From: Synaphobranchus kaupii
Taxonomy: Eukaryota; Chordata; Actinopteri; Anguilliformes; Synaphobranchidae
Assembly (NCBI GenBank): GCA_029718625.1
Contig: CM056383.1
Coordinates: 71,257,761-71,321,760 of the forward strand
Direction: 5' to 3'
DNA length: 64,000 nt
Below the pieces are notes generated by a model. The model saw nothing but the letters and a program-made list of their open reading frames with translations. It was not told the origin of the DNA and did not search any database. Made by a program: the position numbers and the translations under genes. Of this stretch, positions 57,601-62,622 are shown one piece after another. Numbering within the stretch: position 1 is the first letter of the stretch; the number at the start of each line of letters is the position of its first letter.

Positions 57601-59713
57601 GATAGGTCTACAGTATGTTCCTGGTCCTTAAACAGGCTCAATAGGGAGAGAAAGACAGCCTATGATCGGTCTACAAAAAGACAGCCTTTGATTGGTCTAC
57701 AAAAAGACAGCCTGTGATAGGTCTACAGAAAGACCGCCTGTGATAGGTCTACAGAAAGACAGCCTGTGATAGGTCTACAGTATGTTCCTGGTCCTTAGTC
57801 TCATTTCTCTCAGTCAGAGCCTTGATTGGTCACACCAATTTAGCATGCAGAGCTAGAGCTAGATTATCTCACTGCACTCTGTAGCTAATTACTTTCCATT
57901 AAAGCACGGTTGCATTTGTTTGAGTGTGGGCGGGTGGAGAGTCCATTTGTACAGATGCTTTCCCAGTAACTTCACTCTAAATATGTATGCATGCTGTAAA
58001 TACTTAAGCACAGATTTGAGTCAATGTCATTTATAGCTTTAGTGATTGTATAATAGTCAGGCGAATTCAACTCTCTCTTACACAAACAGCAGGATTTTTG
58101 GCTTACGCACTTCAGTGAACGTACACGTAGGGTGCTTGTGAATCCAAATGCCCTCTCTCTCTGTGTGTGTTGCATGTGTTGTGTGTGTGTGGAAAATTAA
58201 AATGCAGCACATGTGTAGAGACCAAATTGATTAATCTGTTTACATTAAGCGCATCTCATCTGCCTAATCACTGCTGATTCTGTGCACTGAGAACTATTGA
58301 GAGCATAAACTGTCCTTTCAAATGGATCATGGAGCAGCTGGCAATCTACTTACCAAGCGCCTACACCACGAACACCACCCTCTAGGCCAGGGGTGTCCAA
58401 TCTTACCCGAAAAGGGCCGGTGTGGGTGCAGGCTTTTGTTCTAGCCCAGCACTATGACACCTGATTCTACTTATCAAGGTCTTGATTGAAGAGCACGATT
58501 AGTTAATTAGTTGAATCAGGTGTTGTAGTGCTGGGCTAAAACAAAAACCTGCACCCACACCGGCCCTTTCCGGATAAGATTGGACACCCCTGCTCTAGGC
58601 CCTATGCAGATTATCTCCTTGGCCAGGTGCTTTAATTAGTTCACTGGTATCATTATAGAGTCTAACATATGGTGTGAACCTGCAGCTTCTCATATAATGC
58701 CCTTTACCCAATGCATAAAGTGTACTTTTCTTCACCGCAAGCTTTTCTACTGAGTTTTCAAGTGATACAATCATTTTGTGCAGGGCCAGCCCATGGGTTT
58801 TGGTGGCAGTAAACAAGAATGTTGTTTTGGCGCCAAAGTGTTAAAAATAATCATTGAATAGTCTGGTCCAGGGATGTTTGTGGCCTTAAACGACTGCGTA
58901 GTGTGTTTATGCCAGCGGCCGGCTCTGATTATAAACATGCCAACGTTTTCAGGCTATACCTTGGTTCCCAGAATTCCATGTCCTTTTTTTATTGTTTACT
59001 GTAAAGTTTACTGTACTGTATGTATTAACATAAGCCACTCAGGATATGAGTGTCCACCAAATTAATAGTACTAATAATACTAGTTTACTAGAATACTACA
59101 ATTATAGTTTAATATAACGTCATTATTTTGGAAGTCTTTTTCCCCAAAGTCTTTTCCCCTAAGTTTCCAAATGAAATTAATTTGAGGTTTAAACTTGGCC
59201 ATTAACTTTTTGTAAAAATGATCCTATCTCGTCTGACTTGATAGGAAAAATACAGTTATTATATGGTTCAGTTAGAGCAGCGGTTTACAAACCTCTCCTT
59301 GGATACCTCCAGCCGGATCCAGGTATGTGGTGTGTTCCACCTCAAGCGCACCTGTCACGACTAATCAAGCCCTTGAGTAGGTGCAGCAGGTGAGCTTGTA
59401 AAAAGTTTTCTGTAAAAATTCTTTACTCTCAACCACCGGTTTTGTCTCCCCCTGCAGGACGTACGGGGAACTTACCAACTGCACCTACATGATCGCGCTG
59501 AAGATGGACTGCTTCTGGCCAAACCGGCTGGTGGACGAGTTCTTCATCCGCATCCACCGTTTCTACTTTCCCAACTGCTCCCTGTCGGGCCGGCTGCTGC
59601 AGGACCCACCCAACCGGATCCTGGGGCCCTTCATTGTGGTCCCCGTCCTGGTCACTCTGCTCATGACTGCCCTGGTGGTGTGGAGGAGCAAGCGCAGCGA
59701 AGGCATTGTCTAA
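17920..59713 (+). CDS. ramp1: ramp1, receptor activity-modifying protein 1 (spliced: 17920-17977, 37678-37813, 59458-59713)
   Basis: RAMP1 is a single-pass membrane partner of class B GPCRs. With the calcitonin receptor-like receptor it forms the CGRP receptor at the cell surface. The three exons total 450 nt (149 residues plus stop), against 148 residues in human RAMP1. Phases agree (phase 1, then phase 2) and all four splice sites are GT-AG. Seen in the product: a signal peptide at about 1-28 (hydrophobic 13-26); six extracellular cysteines at about 29, 41, 58, 73, 83 and 105, matching the family's three disulfides; the CFWPN motif at 83-87; a DPP motif at 114-116; a transmembrane helix at about 121-140; and a short tail ending SKRSEGIV, very close to the RAMP1 tail. 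The exon 2 stretch [11 protein letters not shown] also favours RAMP1 over RAMP2 or RAMP3. Unlike human RAMP1, it has sequons at N72 (NCT) and N104 (NCS). The splice model is inferred; no transcript was available. Confidence 0.95.
18364..18406. repeat. (TTC)n then (TTA)n microsatellite
   Basis: About eleven TTC copies, followed by four ATT copies. Confidence 0.95.
18547..18584. repeat. perfect 17-bp inverted repeat
   Basis: ACATAGTTTTATGTAAA, a 4-base spacer TTGT, then TTTACATAAAACTATGT. The arms pair without mismatch and are AT-rich. Confidence 0.9.
18677..18722. repeat. (TA)n microsatellite
   Basis: About 23 pure TA copies. Confidence 0.95.
19548..19720. mobile_element. TTAA-type MITE, copy 1
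   Basis: It begins after TTAA with CCCTCTAAGGTGTAAGATCA and includes CATTCTAATGCTGATGTAAC and GGGGTTCTAGAACACTGACT. The same family occurs at 53205, 61662 and 62479. A TTAA flank and CCCT start suggest a piggyBac-type origin. The right end, ACCCTTCAA, runs into another repeat tail at about 19721. Confidence 0.75.
19721..19770 (+). mobile_element. retroposon tail fragment (CAATTCAATTTTATTTATATAGC)
   Basis: A CAATT-repeat precedes TTTTATTTATATAGCCCC, the 3' end of a common fish retroposon. Only the tail is present. Confidence 0.5.
19784..19833. repeat. imperfect hairpin, 16-bp arms
   Basis: ATAGCTAAGAGAACAG and CTGTTCTTTTAGCTAT pair with one mismatch around a loop of about 12 bases. Confidence 0.7.
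20137..20182. repeat. imperfect (CA)n microsatellite
   Basis: CA repeat broken by AGACAC and ATTC units. Confidence 0.85.
20560..20955. mobile_element. MITE with GGCTGCGTTC termini (hAT-like)
   Basis: The left end GGCTGCGTTCGGATCCAATT matches the reverse complement of the right end (GGCTGCGTTCAGATCC then AAAATTG). The length is 396 bp with no coding capacity. An 8-bp target duplication was not clear, so the superfamily is inferred from the GGCTGCGTTC-type ends only. Confidence 0.6.
21697..21940 (+). mobile_element. V-SINE-type element, full length
   Basis: A tRNA-derived head with A box (TAGTATAATGG) and a perfect B box (GGTTCGATTCC at 21750-21760) is followed by TTGAGCAAGGTACTTAACCT. The conserved tail is GGATAAGAGCGTCTGCTAAATG, then (TGTAA)n. 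V-SINEs share this tail with L2-type LINEs, whose machinery moves them. Clean boxes suggest a fairly young copy. Confidence 0.9.
21961..22127 (+). mobile_element. V-SINE-type element, shortened second copy
   Basis: It has AAAGGTTGCAGGTTCAATTC and the tail GAGTGTCTGCTAAATGCCAG with TGTAA repeats, but the head is truncated and the middle is shortened. It lies about 20 bp after the full copy, which suggests insertion near the first tail or a partial duplication. Confidence 0.8.
22382..23140 (+). mobile_element. possible solo LTR
   Basis: The 760-bp segment starts TGTCATGG, contains GGCTACTTAAGCTCAGC, a promoter-like motif typical of fish Ty3-type LTRs, and ends near GTGTCTCACA. It stands out as GC- then T-rich against its AT-rich neighbours. 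No target duplication, primer-binding site or coding region was seen. Confidence 0.3.
23260..23376. mobile_element. foldback repeat, arms of about 50 bp
   Basis: The left arm starting TGCAAAACCCTTTAGCACAG pairs with the right arm ending GTGCTAAAGGTTTTTGCA. The inner part (AATGATTGGT and ACCAATCATT) also pairs. It resembles a small MITE; outer flanks are unclear. Confidence 0.65.
24448..24500. repeat. C-rich tract
   Basis: A run of about 19 C is followed by a second C-run segment broken by ATCC and TAG. Confidence 0.9.
24931..25193. repeat. diverged direct duplication of about 105 bp
   Basis: GTGCAATAAATCGCCTGATA through ATCCTGTTTGTCAGA, then GGGCAATAAATCACCTTCCC through ATCCTGTTTGTCAAA, share order and spacing with about one change in five bases. 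The copies are separated by about 50 bp. Confidence 0.65.
25541..25778 (-). mobile_element. V-SINE-type element, diverged
   Basis: On the minus strand the head is GGGGTGGCAGTGTAGTGTAG. A B-box-like sequence (AGGTTCAATTCCCAGGTAAG) follows, then a tail with GCATCTGCTAAATACCTGTG. The middle is altered, with a G run and a partial local TAAGTATAG repeat. Confidence 0.8.
25869..25952. repeat. 37-bp direct repeat, two copies
   Basis: GCAGAGCCAAAATGGCAGTC TGATTGCCATTCATA recurs as GCAGAGCCAAAATGACGGTC TGATTGCCATTCATA. Confidence 0.85.
26745..26863. mobile_element. hAT-like MITE with 8-bp target duplication
   Basis: CTCTAAAG flanks both sides (26737-26744 and 26864-26871). The ends are CCTGGGTTTTCAAC and, reversed, CAGGGGTTTTGGAC. 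The length is 119 bp. The 8-bp duplication and CAGGGGTT-type end fit hAT. A C-run and ATATAAAAACC fill the centre. Confidence 0.75.
28407..28593. repeat. imperfect CA/CG-rich microsatellite
   Basis: CA repeat with GCATGCATG, CACGCA and a CGCGCA stretch. The open frames on both strands are artefacts of the repeat. Confidence 0.95.
29155..29250 (+). repeat. degenerate TTAGGG-like interstitial repeat
   Basis: Units of GGGTTTAGGGTTA and GTTAGTTAGGATTAGG recur. It resembles telomeric repeat but is imperfect and has mixed unit lengths, so it is probably a simple repeat or an old interstitial telomeric seed. Confidence 0.7.
30572..30593. repeat. 22-base G homopolymer
   Basis: Pure G run next to other G-rich sequence (30480-30515), with G-quadruplex potential on the + strand and so in ramp1 pre-mRNA. 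Confidence 0.95.
31748..31885. mobile_element. MITE fragment with CAGGGGGGTATTTCATGAAGC terminus
   Basis: The terminus is followed by GGGATTAAGTAGTTAGCTGG. Inverted arms TTTGTAAATATTTTGAA and TTCAAAATATTTACAAA lie further in. The same terminus occurs at the edge of the 44-bp array at 41.3-41.65 kb. Confidence 0.6.
32515..32819 (+). mobile_element. tRNA-derived SINE-like repeat
   Basis: A degenerate tRNA-like head (TAGCAGGTCAGTGGCACATA, GGGTTGGAGTCCTGG) precedes CTGTGTGGAGTTAGCATGTTC, TTCCTCCGGGTACTTTGGTTT and CCTCCCACACC, a block very common in fish repeats. It ends in a (TTAAC)n tail. Confidence 0.65.
33301..33812. repeat. 510-bp CA microsatellite with GCATGCA interruptions
   Basis: CA repeat with recurring blocks such as ACATACGCACATACACACAC and ATGCATGCACAC. 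A higher-order unit of about 124 bp (with AACACACGCATGCACACACAG) appears twice. The last 90 bp are pure CA. Long His/Thr and Cys/Val frames are artefacts. Confidence 0.97.
34562..34602. repeat. (CT)n microsatellite
   Basis: CT repeat with one ACTCTCTCAGTG interruption. Confidence 0.9.
34775..35094. repeat. 40-bp minisatellite, 8 copies
   Basis: The unit GTGTTTCAGAGTGTGTGGTG continues with TTATAAGGGTGCTTTATGTT. Copies differ almost only at one base (GGGTG or GGCTG). 8 x 40 gives exactly the observed 320 bp. Confidence 0.97.
35107..35166. repeat. 19-bp tandem repeat, 3 copies
   Basis: GGAATAGGGTGACTACATG is repeated three times, the last with one change. Confidence 0.9.
35946..36166 (-). mobile_element. 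V-SINE-type element
   Basis: On the minus strand the head is GGCGGCAGTGTAGTATAATG. The B-box-like part is GGTTCGATTCCCAGGTAGGA. The tail is AGAGCGTCTGCTAAATGCCT with TGTAA repeats. It is nearly intact and closely matches the copy at 21697. Confidence 0.9.
37109..37242. repeat. 46-bp tandem repeat, 3 copies
   Basis: The unit begins TAAAAAGGCAGTAGAATGCA and ends GTCTTGGTTGGC. Starts lie at 37109, 37155 and 37201. Confidence 0.9.
37602..37676. repeat. CT repeat forming the ramp1 exon 2 polypyrimidine tract
   Basis: About 75 bp of CTCTCT with CCCT interruptions run straight into TCCAG at the exon 2 acceptor. It is both a microsatellite and part of the splice site. Confidence 0.9.
37678..37813 (+). 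CDS. ramp1: ramp1 coding exon 2 (first half of the ectodomain)
   Basis: This exon encodes the end of the signal peptide (YYFVSATA), then the N-terminal ectodomain with cysteines at 29, 41 and 58, through TI to the first two bases of codon 65. The acceptor is CTCTCCAG and the donor is ATACA|GTAAGT. About 75 bp of nearly pure CT repeat (37602-37676) lie directly before the acceptor and act as its polypyrimidine tract. The text [21 protein letters not shown] aligns by eye with the RAMP1 segment that has C-L-T-x-F and W-C-x-W. Confidence 0.95.
37891..37924. repeat. (ATA)n microsatellite
   Basis: About eleven copies, 80 bp after the exon 2 donor. Confidence 0.95.
39215..39515. repeat. minisatellite of about 40 bp, about 7 copies
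   Basis: Units contain CCATCTCCCATCAGGCAGCG followed by CTGTCACCCAGC and an optional CAGC, so unit length varies. The array is GC-rich within an AT-rich intron. Confidence 0.9.
40645..40890. repeat. 31-bp minisatellite, about 8 copies
   Basis: The unit is TACTCCACTCCCCCTGCATA then CTGTATATCTC. All copies are almost identical. Because 31 is not divisible by 3, three overlapping open frames arise from the same unit. Confidence 0.95.
41283..41647. repeat. 44-bp minisatellite, 8 copies, built from a MITE end
   Basis: The unit is GTGCAGTTATCCAGCTAACT then CAGTAATCCTGCTTATCTTA and CTCA. The right edge continues into CGTAGTATACCCCCCAGG, so read on the minus strand it begins CCTGGGGGGTATACTACGAA followed by GCAGGATTACTGAGTTAGCT. 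This matches the transposon terminus at 31748 by eye. Confidence 0.85.
42195..42490. other. CpG-dense patch inside intron 2
   Basis: Many CpGs (GTGCGTCCGCTCGCAGCGAG, GGTCGAGTCGGGTC, GAACTCGCGAGCCG) stand against an AT-rich background. An open frame crosses it but shows no recognisable protein. It could be a regulatory element or an unmethylated patch. Confidence 0.35.
43221..43290. repeat. 35-bp direct repeat, two copies
   Basis: AGTCATCCATAGGGGCAACA and AGTCATCCATAGGGGCTACA start the two units, each followed by a CTAGGGTT block. Confidence 0.8.
46345..46608. mobile_element. hAT-like MITE with GGCTGTGTCC/GGCCGTGTTC ends
   Basis: The left end GGCTGTGTCCTAATCA matches the reversed right end GGCCGTGTTCAAATCAG. 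Inside are GCATACTGTATGC-type and AAGTATACTCAA segments typical of this fish family. The length is 264 bp with no coding capacity. Target duplication is unclear. Confidence 0.6.
47285..47372. repeat. G-rich tandem pair, with an inverted partner at 47079-47104
   Basis: GAGGAGTGGTAGTGGGGGAG then TGGAGGAAAGGAGGTGG occurs twice. CCTCCTTTCCTCCACTACCA upstream is its reverse complement, so the region can fold back. Confidence 0.75.
47853..48992. repeat. 30-bp satellite, 38 copies in two main variants
   Basis: The unit is AACACACGTCAGGTAGTTGA then AAATGACATG or AAAGGACATG. Copies are otherwise almost identical, apart from rare ATGAGC and CACATG changes. The period is a multiple of 3, so both strands have long open frames (about 400 codons). 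They lack splice context, and their repetitive translation looks like no known protein. It lies deep in ramp1 intron 2. Confidence 0.97.
51188..51205. repeat. short (CA)n
   Basis: About nine CA copies. Confidence 0.9.
51286..51332. repeat. hairpin with 16-bp arms
   Basis: GAGACTTATGACCCCT pairs with AGGGGTCGTAAGTCTC, leaving one T-G position and a 15-base loop. Confidence 0.75.
52704..52903 (-). mobile_element. V-SINE-type element, old and truncated
   Basis: The plus strand reads ACAGAGAGTCCTATCCAGAG, then CACCTTGCTCAAGGGTACAA and GTCAAACCTGCAACTCCTGA, the order of a minus-strand V-SINE with many changes. It lies head to tail with the younger copy starting at 52922. Confidence 0.7.
52922..53165 (-). 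mobile_element. V-SINE-type element, near full length
   Basis: It contains TTACATTACATTACATAACA, GGCATTTAGCAGACGCTCTT, ATCCAGAGCGACTTACACAA and TGGGAATTGAACCTGCAACC, ending CACTGCCACCCC. This is the reverse of the copy at 21697. The B box has one change (TTCAATTCC). Confidence 0.9.
53205..53950. mobile_element. TTAA-type MITE, copy 2, split by a foldback element
   Basis: Flanked by TTAA at 53201-53204 and 53951-53954. The left end CCCTTTAA is interrupted at 53213. The rest resumes at 53824 as GGTGTAAGATCAG and includes CATTCTAATGCTGATGTAAC. It ends CTTCAAAGGG, which pairs with the CCCTTT start. Without the insertion the element would be about 135 bp. Confidence 0.8.
53213..53819. mobile_element. 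607-bp foldback element inserted at TTAA
   Basis: TTAA lies on both sides (53209-53212 and 53820-53823). The arms of about 220 bp are near-perfect inverted repeats: the left starts AGGTTGTATCAGCGATTTTG, and the right ends CAAAATCGCTGATACAACCT. The spacer is about 170 bp. No coding capacity was seen, although both arms show the same short open frame. The TTAA target suggests piggyBac-type mobilisation. Confidence 0.85.
54608..54642. repeat. (CA)n microsatellite
   Basis: About 17 pure CA copies. Confidence 0.95.
55206..55907. mobile_element. 702-bp foldback transposon with 8-bp target duplication
   Basis: TTCAGAGG flanks both ends (55198-55205 and 55908-55915). Terminal inverted repeats of about 115 bp start GAGCCTGATCTCATG on the left and CAACCTGATCTCATG on the right, reading inward. 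Inside, a segment of about 70 bp (CCCCTAAACATAACCTCACA through CATGCCCGAACTGTTAAGAT) is directly repeated at 55453 and 55626, each copy with the small palindrome TCGGGCTCATGCCCGA. It has no transposase. The 8-bp duplication fits hAT-type mobilisation, but the superfamily is unproven. Confidence 0.85.
57400..57785. repeat. 26-bp tandem repeat with longer variants, about 13 copies
   Basis: The unit TGATAGGTCTACAGAAAGAC then CGCCTG varies at several bases (CACCTG, CAGCCT, ATTGG). Three copies carry TATGTTCC followed by a CTTA-containing extension, giving a higher-order pattern. Confidence 0.9.
58388..58592. mobile_element. palindromic hAT-like MITE, 205 bp, with 8-bp target duplication
   Basis: CTCTAGGC occurs at 58380-58387 and 58593-58600. 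The arms of nearly 80 bp pair almost perfectly, starting CAGGGGTGTCCAATCTTACC and ending GATTGGACACCCCTG. The CAGGGGTG end and 8-bp duplication fit hAT. It lies in ramp1 intron 2, so its RNA would form a long hairpin. Confidence 0.9.
59274..59398. mobile_element. hAT-like MITE fragment
   Basis: AGAGCAGCGGTTTACAAACC TCTCCTTGG and a downstream GGTGTGTTCCACCTCAAGCG block resemble the left part of a widespread CAGNGGTTCTCAAAC-type MITE. The right end was not found. It lies just 60 bp before the exon 3 acceptor. Confidence 0.45.
59458..59713 (+). CDS. ramp1: ramp1 coding exon 3 (ectodomain end, transmembrane helix, tail)
   Basis: This exon encodes residues 65-149. It contains NCTYM, DCFWPN, the DPP motif, a hydrophobic helix (about [20 protein letters not shown]) and the charged tail [10 protein letters not shown] before TAA at 59711-59713. 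The acceptor is TCTCCCCCTGCAG. The residue corresponding to human Trp74, known for primate-selective CGRP antagonist binding, is tyrosine (Tyr75). The neighbouring Phe-Trp-Pro, which contacts CGRP in published receptor structures, is conserved. Base composition is more GC-rich than the surrounding intron, as expected for coding sequence. Confidence 0.97.
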
Positions 59714-60440
59714 TGATGTTCTTGGGGGGAGGGGTTTGGGAGGGAGGGGGGGTGGGGGGTGGTTAGTGAGAGGCAGGGCCCTGTCTCACTGGGTCCCACT
59801 GTGTCTGTCGGTTAGGGTTGGGTCCCCAGCCCAGTGTAAGTAGACAATGAGGGAGCAAAAGATACCCACATGAAAGAACAGAGAGAGAGAGAGAGAGAGA
59901 GCGGTAAAGAGGATTTTGAGAGCCGTCTACAGGACAATCGGGCCACGACCCTCTGCCAGAGACGGCCAAGCGCTGAACGCTCGAGGGTTTGCGCGCAACT
60001 TTCGCTTCTGCTGCGCTTTCATTTTGAGGAACGCGGACTCCCCGCTGGCATGGCGACCAGCGCAGCGACAGACCGCGAGACGCGCGAGGGACTGTCCTGA
60101 GGGCTTAGAGGCACAAAGCGGCCGGCTCAAGCCTCTCTTTCCCGGGAGAGGACGGACCCGTGGCCGACCCACGCTCCCCCACACGCGCGCTCTGTAACGT
60201 CACGCGAACGCTGGACTCCACATCCTGTATTTCCTCCTTTCAAAAACCCACACATTTCACACCTCACACTTGTATGTTCACTTTTCTGTGCATTGTGCCA
60301 AATACTATGGTGGTGACATAAATATCTATTTAAGCTATGGATCTCAGAGTTACACGATGATACCGCACAAATAATAGCATTGGAAATTGTGTTGACATCG
60401 TACCAGGGATTTGATTAAAATGTATAGACATTGGGTTGCG
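59714..60440 (+). other. ramp1: ramp1 3' untranslated region
   Basis: The sequence after the stop codon begins with a G-rich stretch (59730-59765), then a GA-repeat (59880-59902) and a CpG-rich segment (about 59940-60200). ATTAAA at 60414-60419 is a standard variant poly(A) signal. It is followed by a GT-rich stretch that fits a downstream cleavage element, which puts the transcript end near 60435. Longer 3' ends are possible, since other ATTAAA motifs occur further on. Confidence 0.6.
60414..60419 (+). terminator. ATTAAA polyadenylation signal of ramp1
   Basis: This hexamer is the common variant of AATAAA. TGTGTCTGTGCG and a run of GTGT follow within about 60 bp. It lies 700 bp after the ramp1 stop codon, a reasonable 3' UTR length. 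Use is inferred. Confidence 0.5.
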
Positions 60441-60504
60441 TGTCTGTGCGGGCGATTTGTAATTGCTTGTACGTGTGTGCCTTTGTGTGTGTATATATAT
60501 GTTT

Positions 60505-60543
60505 CTGTGTGAGAGTGAGAGTGAGAGAGAGGGAGAGAGAGGG

Positions 60544-60581
<38 letters not shown>
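60505..60581. repeat. GA then (GT)n microsatellite
   Basis: GAGAGTGAGA units lead into about 13 GT copies, shortly after the proposed ramp1 poly(A) site. Confidence 0.9.
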
Positions 60582-60583
<2 letters not shown>

Positions 60584-60599
60584 AAAGAATGTGAGTATG

Positions 60600-61101
60600 A
60601 AGACACAGAAGGCCTTAGCTTCTCGCACTATGTGAACCATGTGTGTTGAGTCTTCTCAGCAGATGGTGCTCTCCTTAGATTGGCGGATCACTGGGTACAG
60701 CGGGCAGCACAGGCTGTGAAGGCCTCTTGGATTGGGTGCACTGAAAAAGCCAAAAAATATGTCAATCTTAACAAACATTTTAGTCTCATATTTAGACTTT
60801 ATACTTTTTTTTTTGTTAAATCAAGACAAAAATATGAGAGTAAGATAGTGAGGTAAGATAGCAATATTTTCCAGTGGGTTAAGATAATTTCACTTGTCAA
60901 GCAAAAAGTAACTTAAAACAAGCTAATATTCTCTACTTGAGAGAAAAAGTTTTGAAGTCTCATTACAAGACGAAAACACTTGTTAAGACTTTTTTCGCAG
61001 CGTGACTAACCCTTTCACACTGGCTCACAGTGAACACTTCAATCTGAGCCCATTTCTACAATGCCACAAAAATATGAACTCTTTCTTTTATGTTCTCTTT
61101 C
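60600..61101. other. non-coding downstream flank, nothing recognised
   Basis: AT-rich with no exon seen. Confidence 0.4.
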
Positions 61102-61146
61102 ATCTGGATAAGAGGGTGCGCAAAATGAAATGTAATGTAACGTAAT
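61102..61146 (+). mobile_element. V-SINE tail remnant
   Basis: CATCTGGATAAGAGGGTGCG, then AAATGTAATGTAACGTAAT, corresponds to the last part of the V-SINE family seen elsewhere in the window. Confidence 0.6.
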
Positions 61147-61283
61147 CACTGAAAAACTTGGTATGTGGTATTTATAGCAACACTCGAGCTTTGGTTGACA
61201 GCTGCTTAAAAACTGCTACCATTATGCTAACTAAACCTTCTAACTCTTTATATAAAGAAAAAAAAGAGATGCAATCACATCAC

Positions 61284-61284
<1 letters not shown>

Positions 61285-61314
<30 letters not shown>
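61285..61314. repeat. 30-base C homopolymer
   Basis: The longest C run in the window. Confidence 0.95.
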
Positions 61315-61315
<1 letters not shown>

Positions 61316-61661
61316 CCAATGTACGGTCAATGATTAACATGGCCTTCTGAAATGGTGTTTATGCAGCAAACATCCGAACATTGGCATATGTCGATTTCAT
61401 TACTTTCTCACTAGGAGGGGACAGTGCTTTTAATTACAGGCAAACAACAAAAGTATCCGACAGCAAGACGGATTTGCAAAGGCATTATTAACATTATTAA
61501 AATGGAAAGCTTGGTGCTTGGCCGTCTTGGGGCTTATCCGTTCAGACCAGTCCAAAAAAGGCTTTGGCCGGCTGTTTGTCCTCTGCTCTAATTCAAAGTG
61601 CCTGTGGTTCCAAGCAGGGGGAGATTCTGTAGTGATTTACCTGTGCAGCAGGAGTCATTAA

Positions 61662-61800
61662 GCCTTTAGGGTGTAGGATCACAAATATGTGATTAGAATA
61701 GTCTTAACGGAACGTTCTAATGCTGATGTAACAATCACTGCTGGTAATTGAAAGCAATGGAGTTCTAGAACACTGACCTACACTTCAAAGCCAGGGTTTA
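61662..61800. mobile_element. TTAA-type MITE, copy 3
   Basis: After TTAA (61658-61661) it reads GCCTTTAGGGTGTAGGATCA and includes CGTTCTAATGCTGATGTAAC and GGAGTTCTAGAACACTGACC, ending near CCAGGGTTTA. It is about 140 bp and diverged from the other copies. Confidence 0.7.
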
Positions 61801-62474
61801 TAAAAAACACAAGGGGGAAAAACCCTTGTGCATCCAGAGATATGTCCTATTTACAGATCGCATAAACCCTTTCAAGCACTTCTCCTTGAATATCTCCTTC
61901 AGTAGAGTTTCACAGTTAGGGTTACAGTGTACCCGGGGAAAATGAAAGTTCCGGAAAGGACATGTTTATGAGTCATCAAAGTTTGTCCTTCATCAAAGCC
62001 GTATGGATTGATGCCACAAGCCATTGAAAGACTAGTGAATTGCCATGCTTGAGTATTTCTAAAAGTTCCTTAGACAGATATTTTCTCAAATTAACCTAAG
62101 TCCTGTAGCGCGGATGCATGTCTTTATGAATATGAATGTTTTTTTTTTTCCCCCAAGCTGGAACATGCAGCACCAGCTATGGTCACAATCCATGACAGAA
62201 AAATATAAATACTGCAGACCCACAATGCTCTGTTCTACCTTGCTGTCAAACGCATTTAAATGCAAATTAATTCTAGGCATTTAAAATAGCTACATAAAAT
62301 GCACTCCAAATTTAACATCCAGATACAGATATAGGCCTTTACGTGACCAAGGAGGTGAGTAATATGACTGCCTCGATATAACCGTGCTGCAGTCAGTGAA
62401 CTCATGACCACCGTCTATGTATTCTGCAAACTCCAAGCATCATTAATGCAACAGCCAACATAACAACTGGAAAC
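61801..62474. other. non-coding, nothing recognised
   Basis: No exon or element was recognised. Confidence 0.4.
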
Positions 62475-62478
62475 TTAA

Positions 62479-62622
62479 CCCTTTACGGTGTTAAGATCAC
62501 AAATATGTGATGAGAATGTTCTGAACTGAACATTCTAATGCTGATGTAACAGTCGCTACTGAGTAAATGAAAGCAATCGAGTTATAGAACACTGACTTTC
62601 CAAAAAACGTCTTCGAAGAGTC
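62479..62622. mobile_element. TTAA-type MITE, copy 4
   Basis: After TTAA (62475-62478) it reads CCCTTTACGGTGTTAAGATC and includes CATTCTAATGCTGATGTAAC. The right end, CTTCGAAGAG, is degraded. Confidence 0.7.

Larger units (their letters stand above)
37814..59457 (+). other. ramp1: ramp1 intron 2 (21.6 kb)
   Basis: It starts GTAAGT and ends CTGCAG. Repeats are listed separately. Stretches with nothing recognised are 37.95-39.2, 39.65-40.6, 41.65-42.2, 42.5-46.3, 46.65-47.25, 49.0-52.7, 54.0-54.6, 54.65-55.2, 55.95-57.4 and 58.6-59.27 kb. No other exon was recognised on either strand. Confidence 0.85.
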
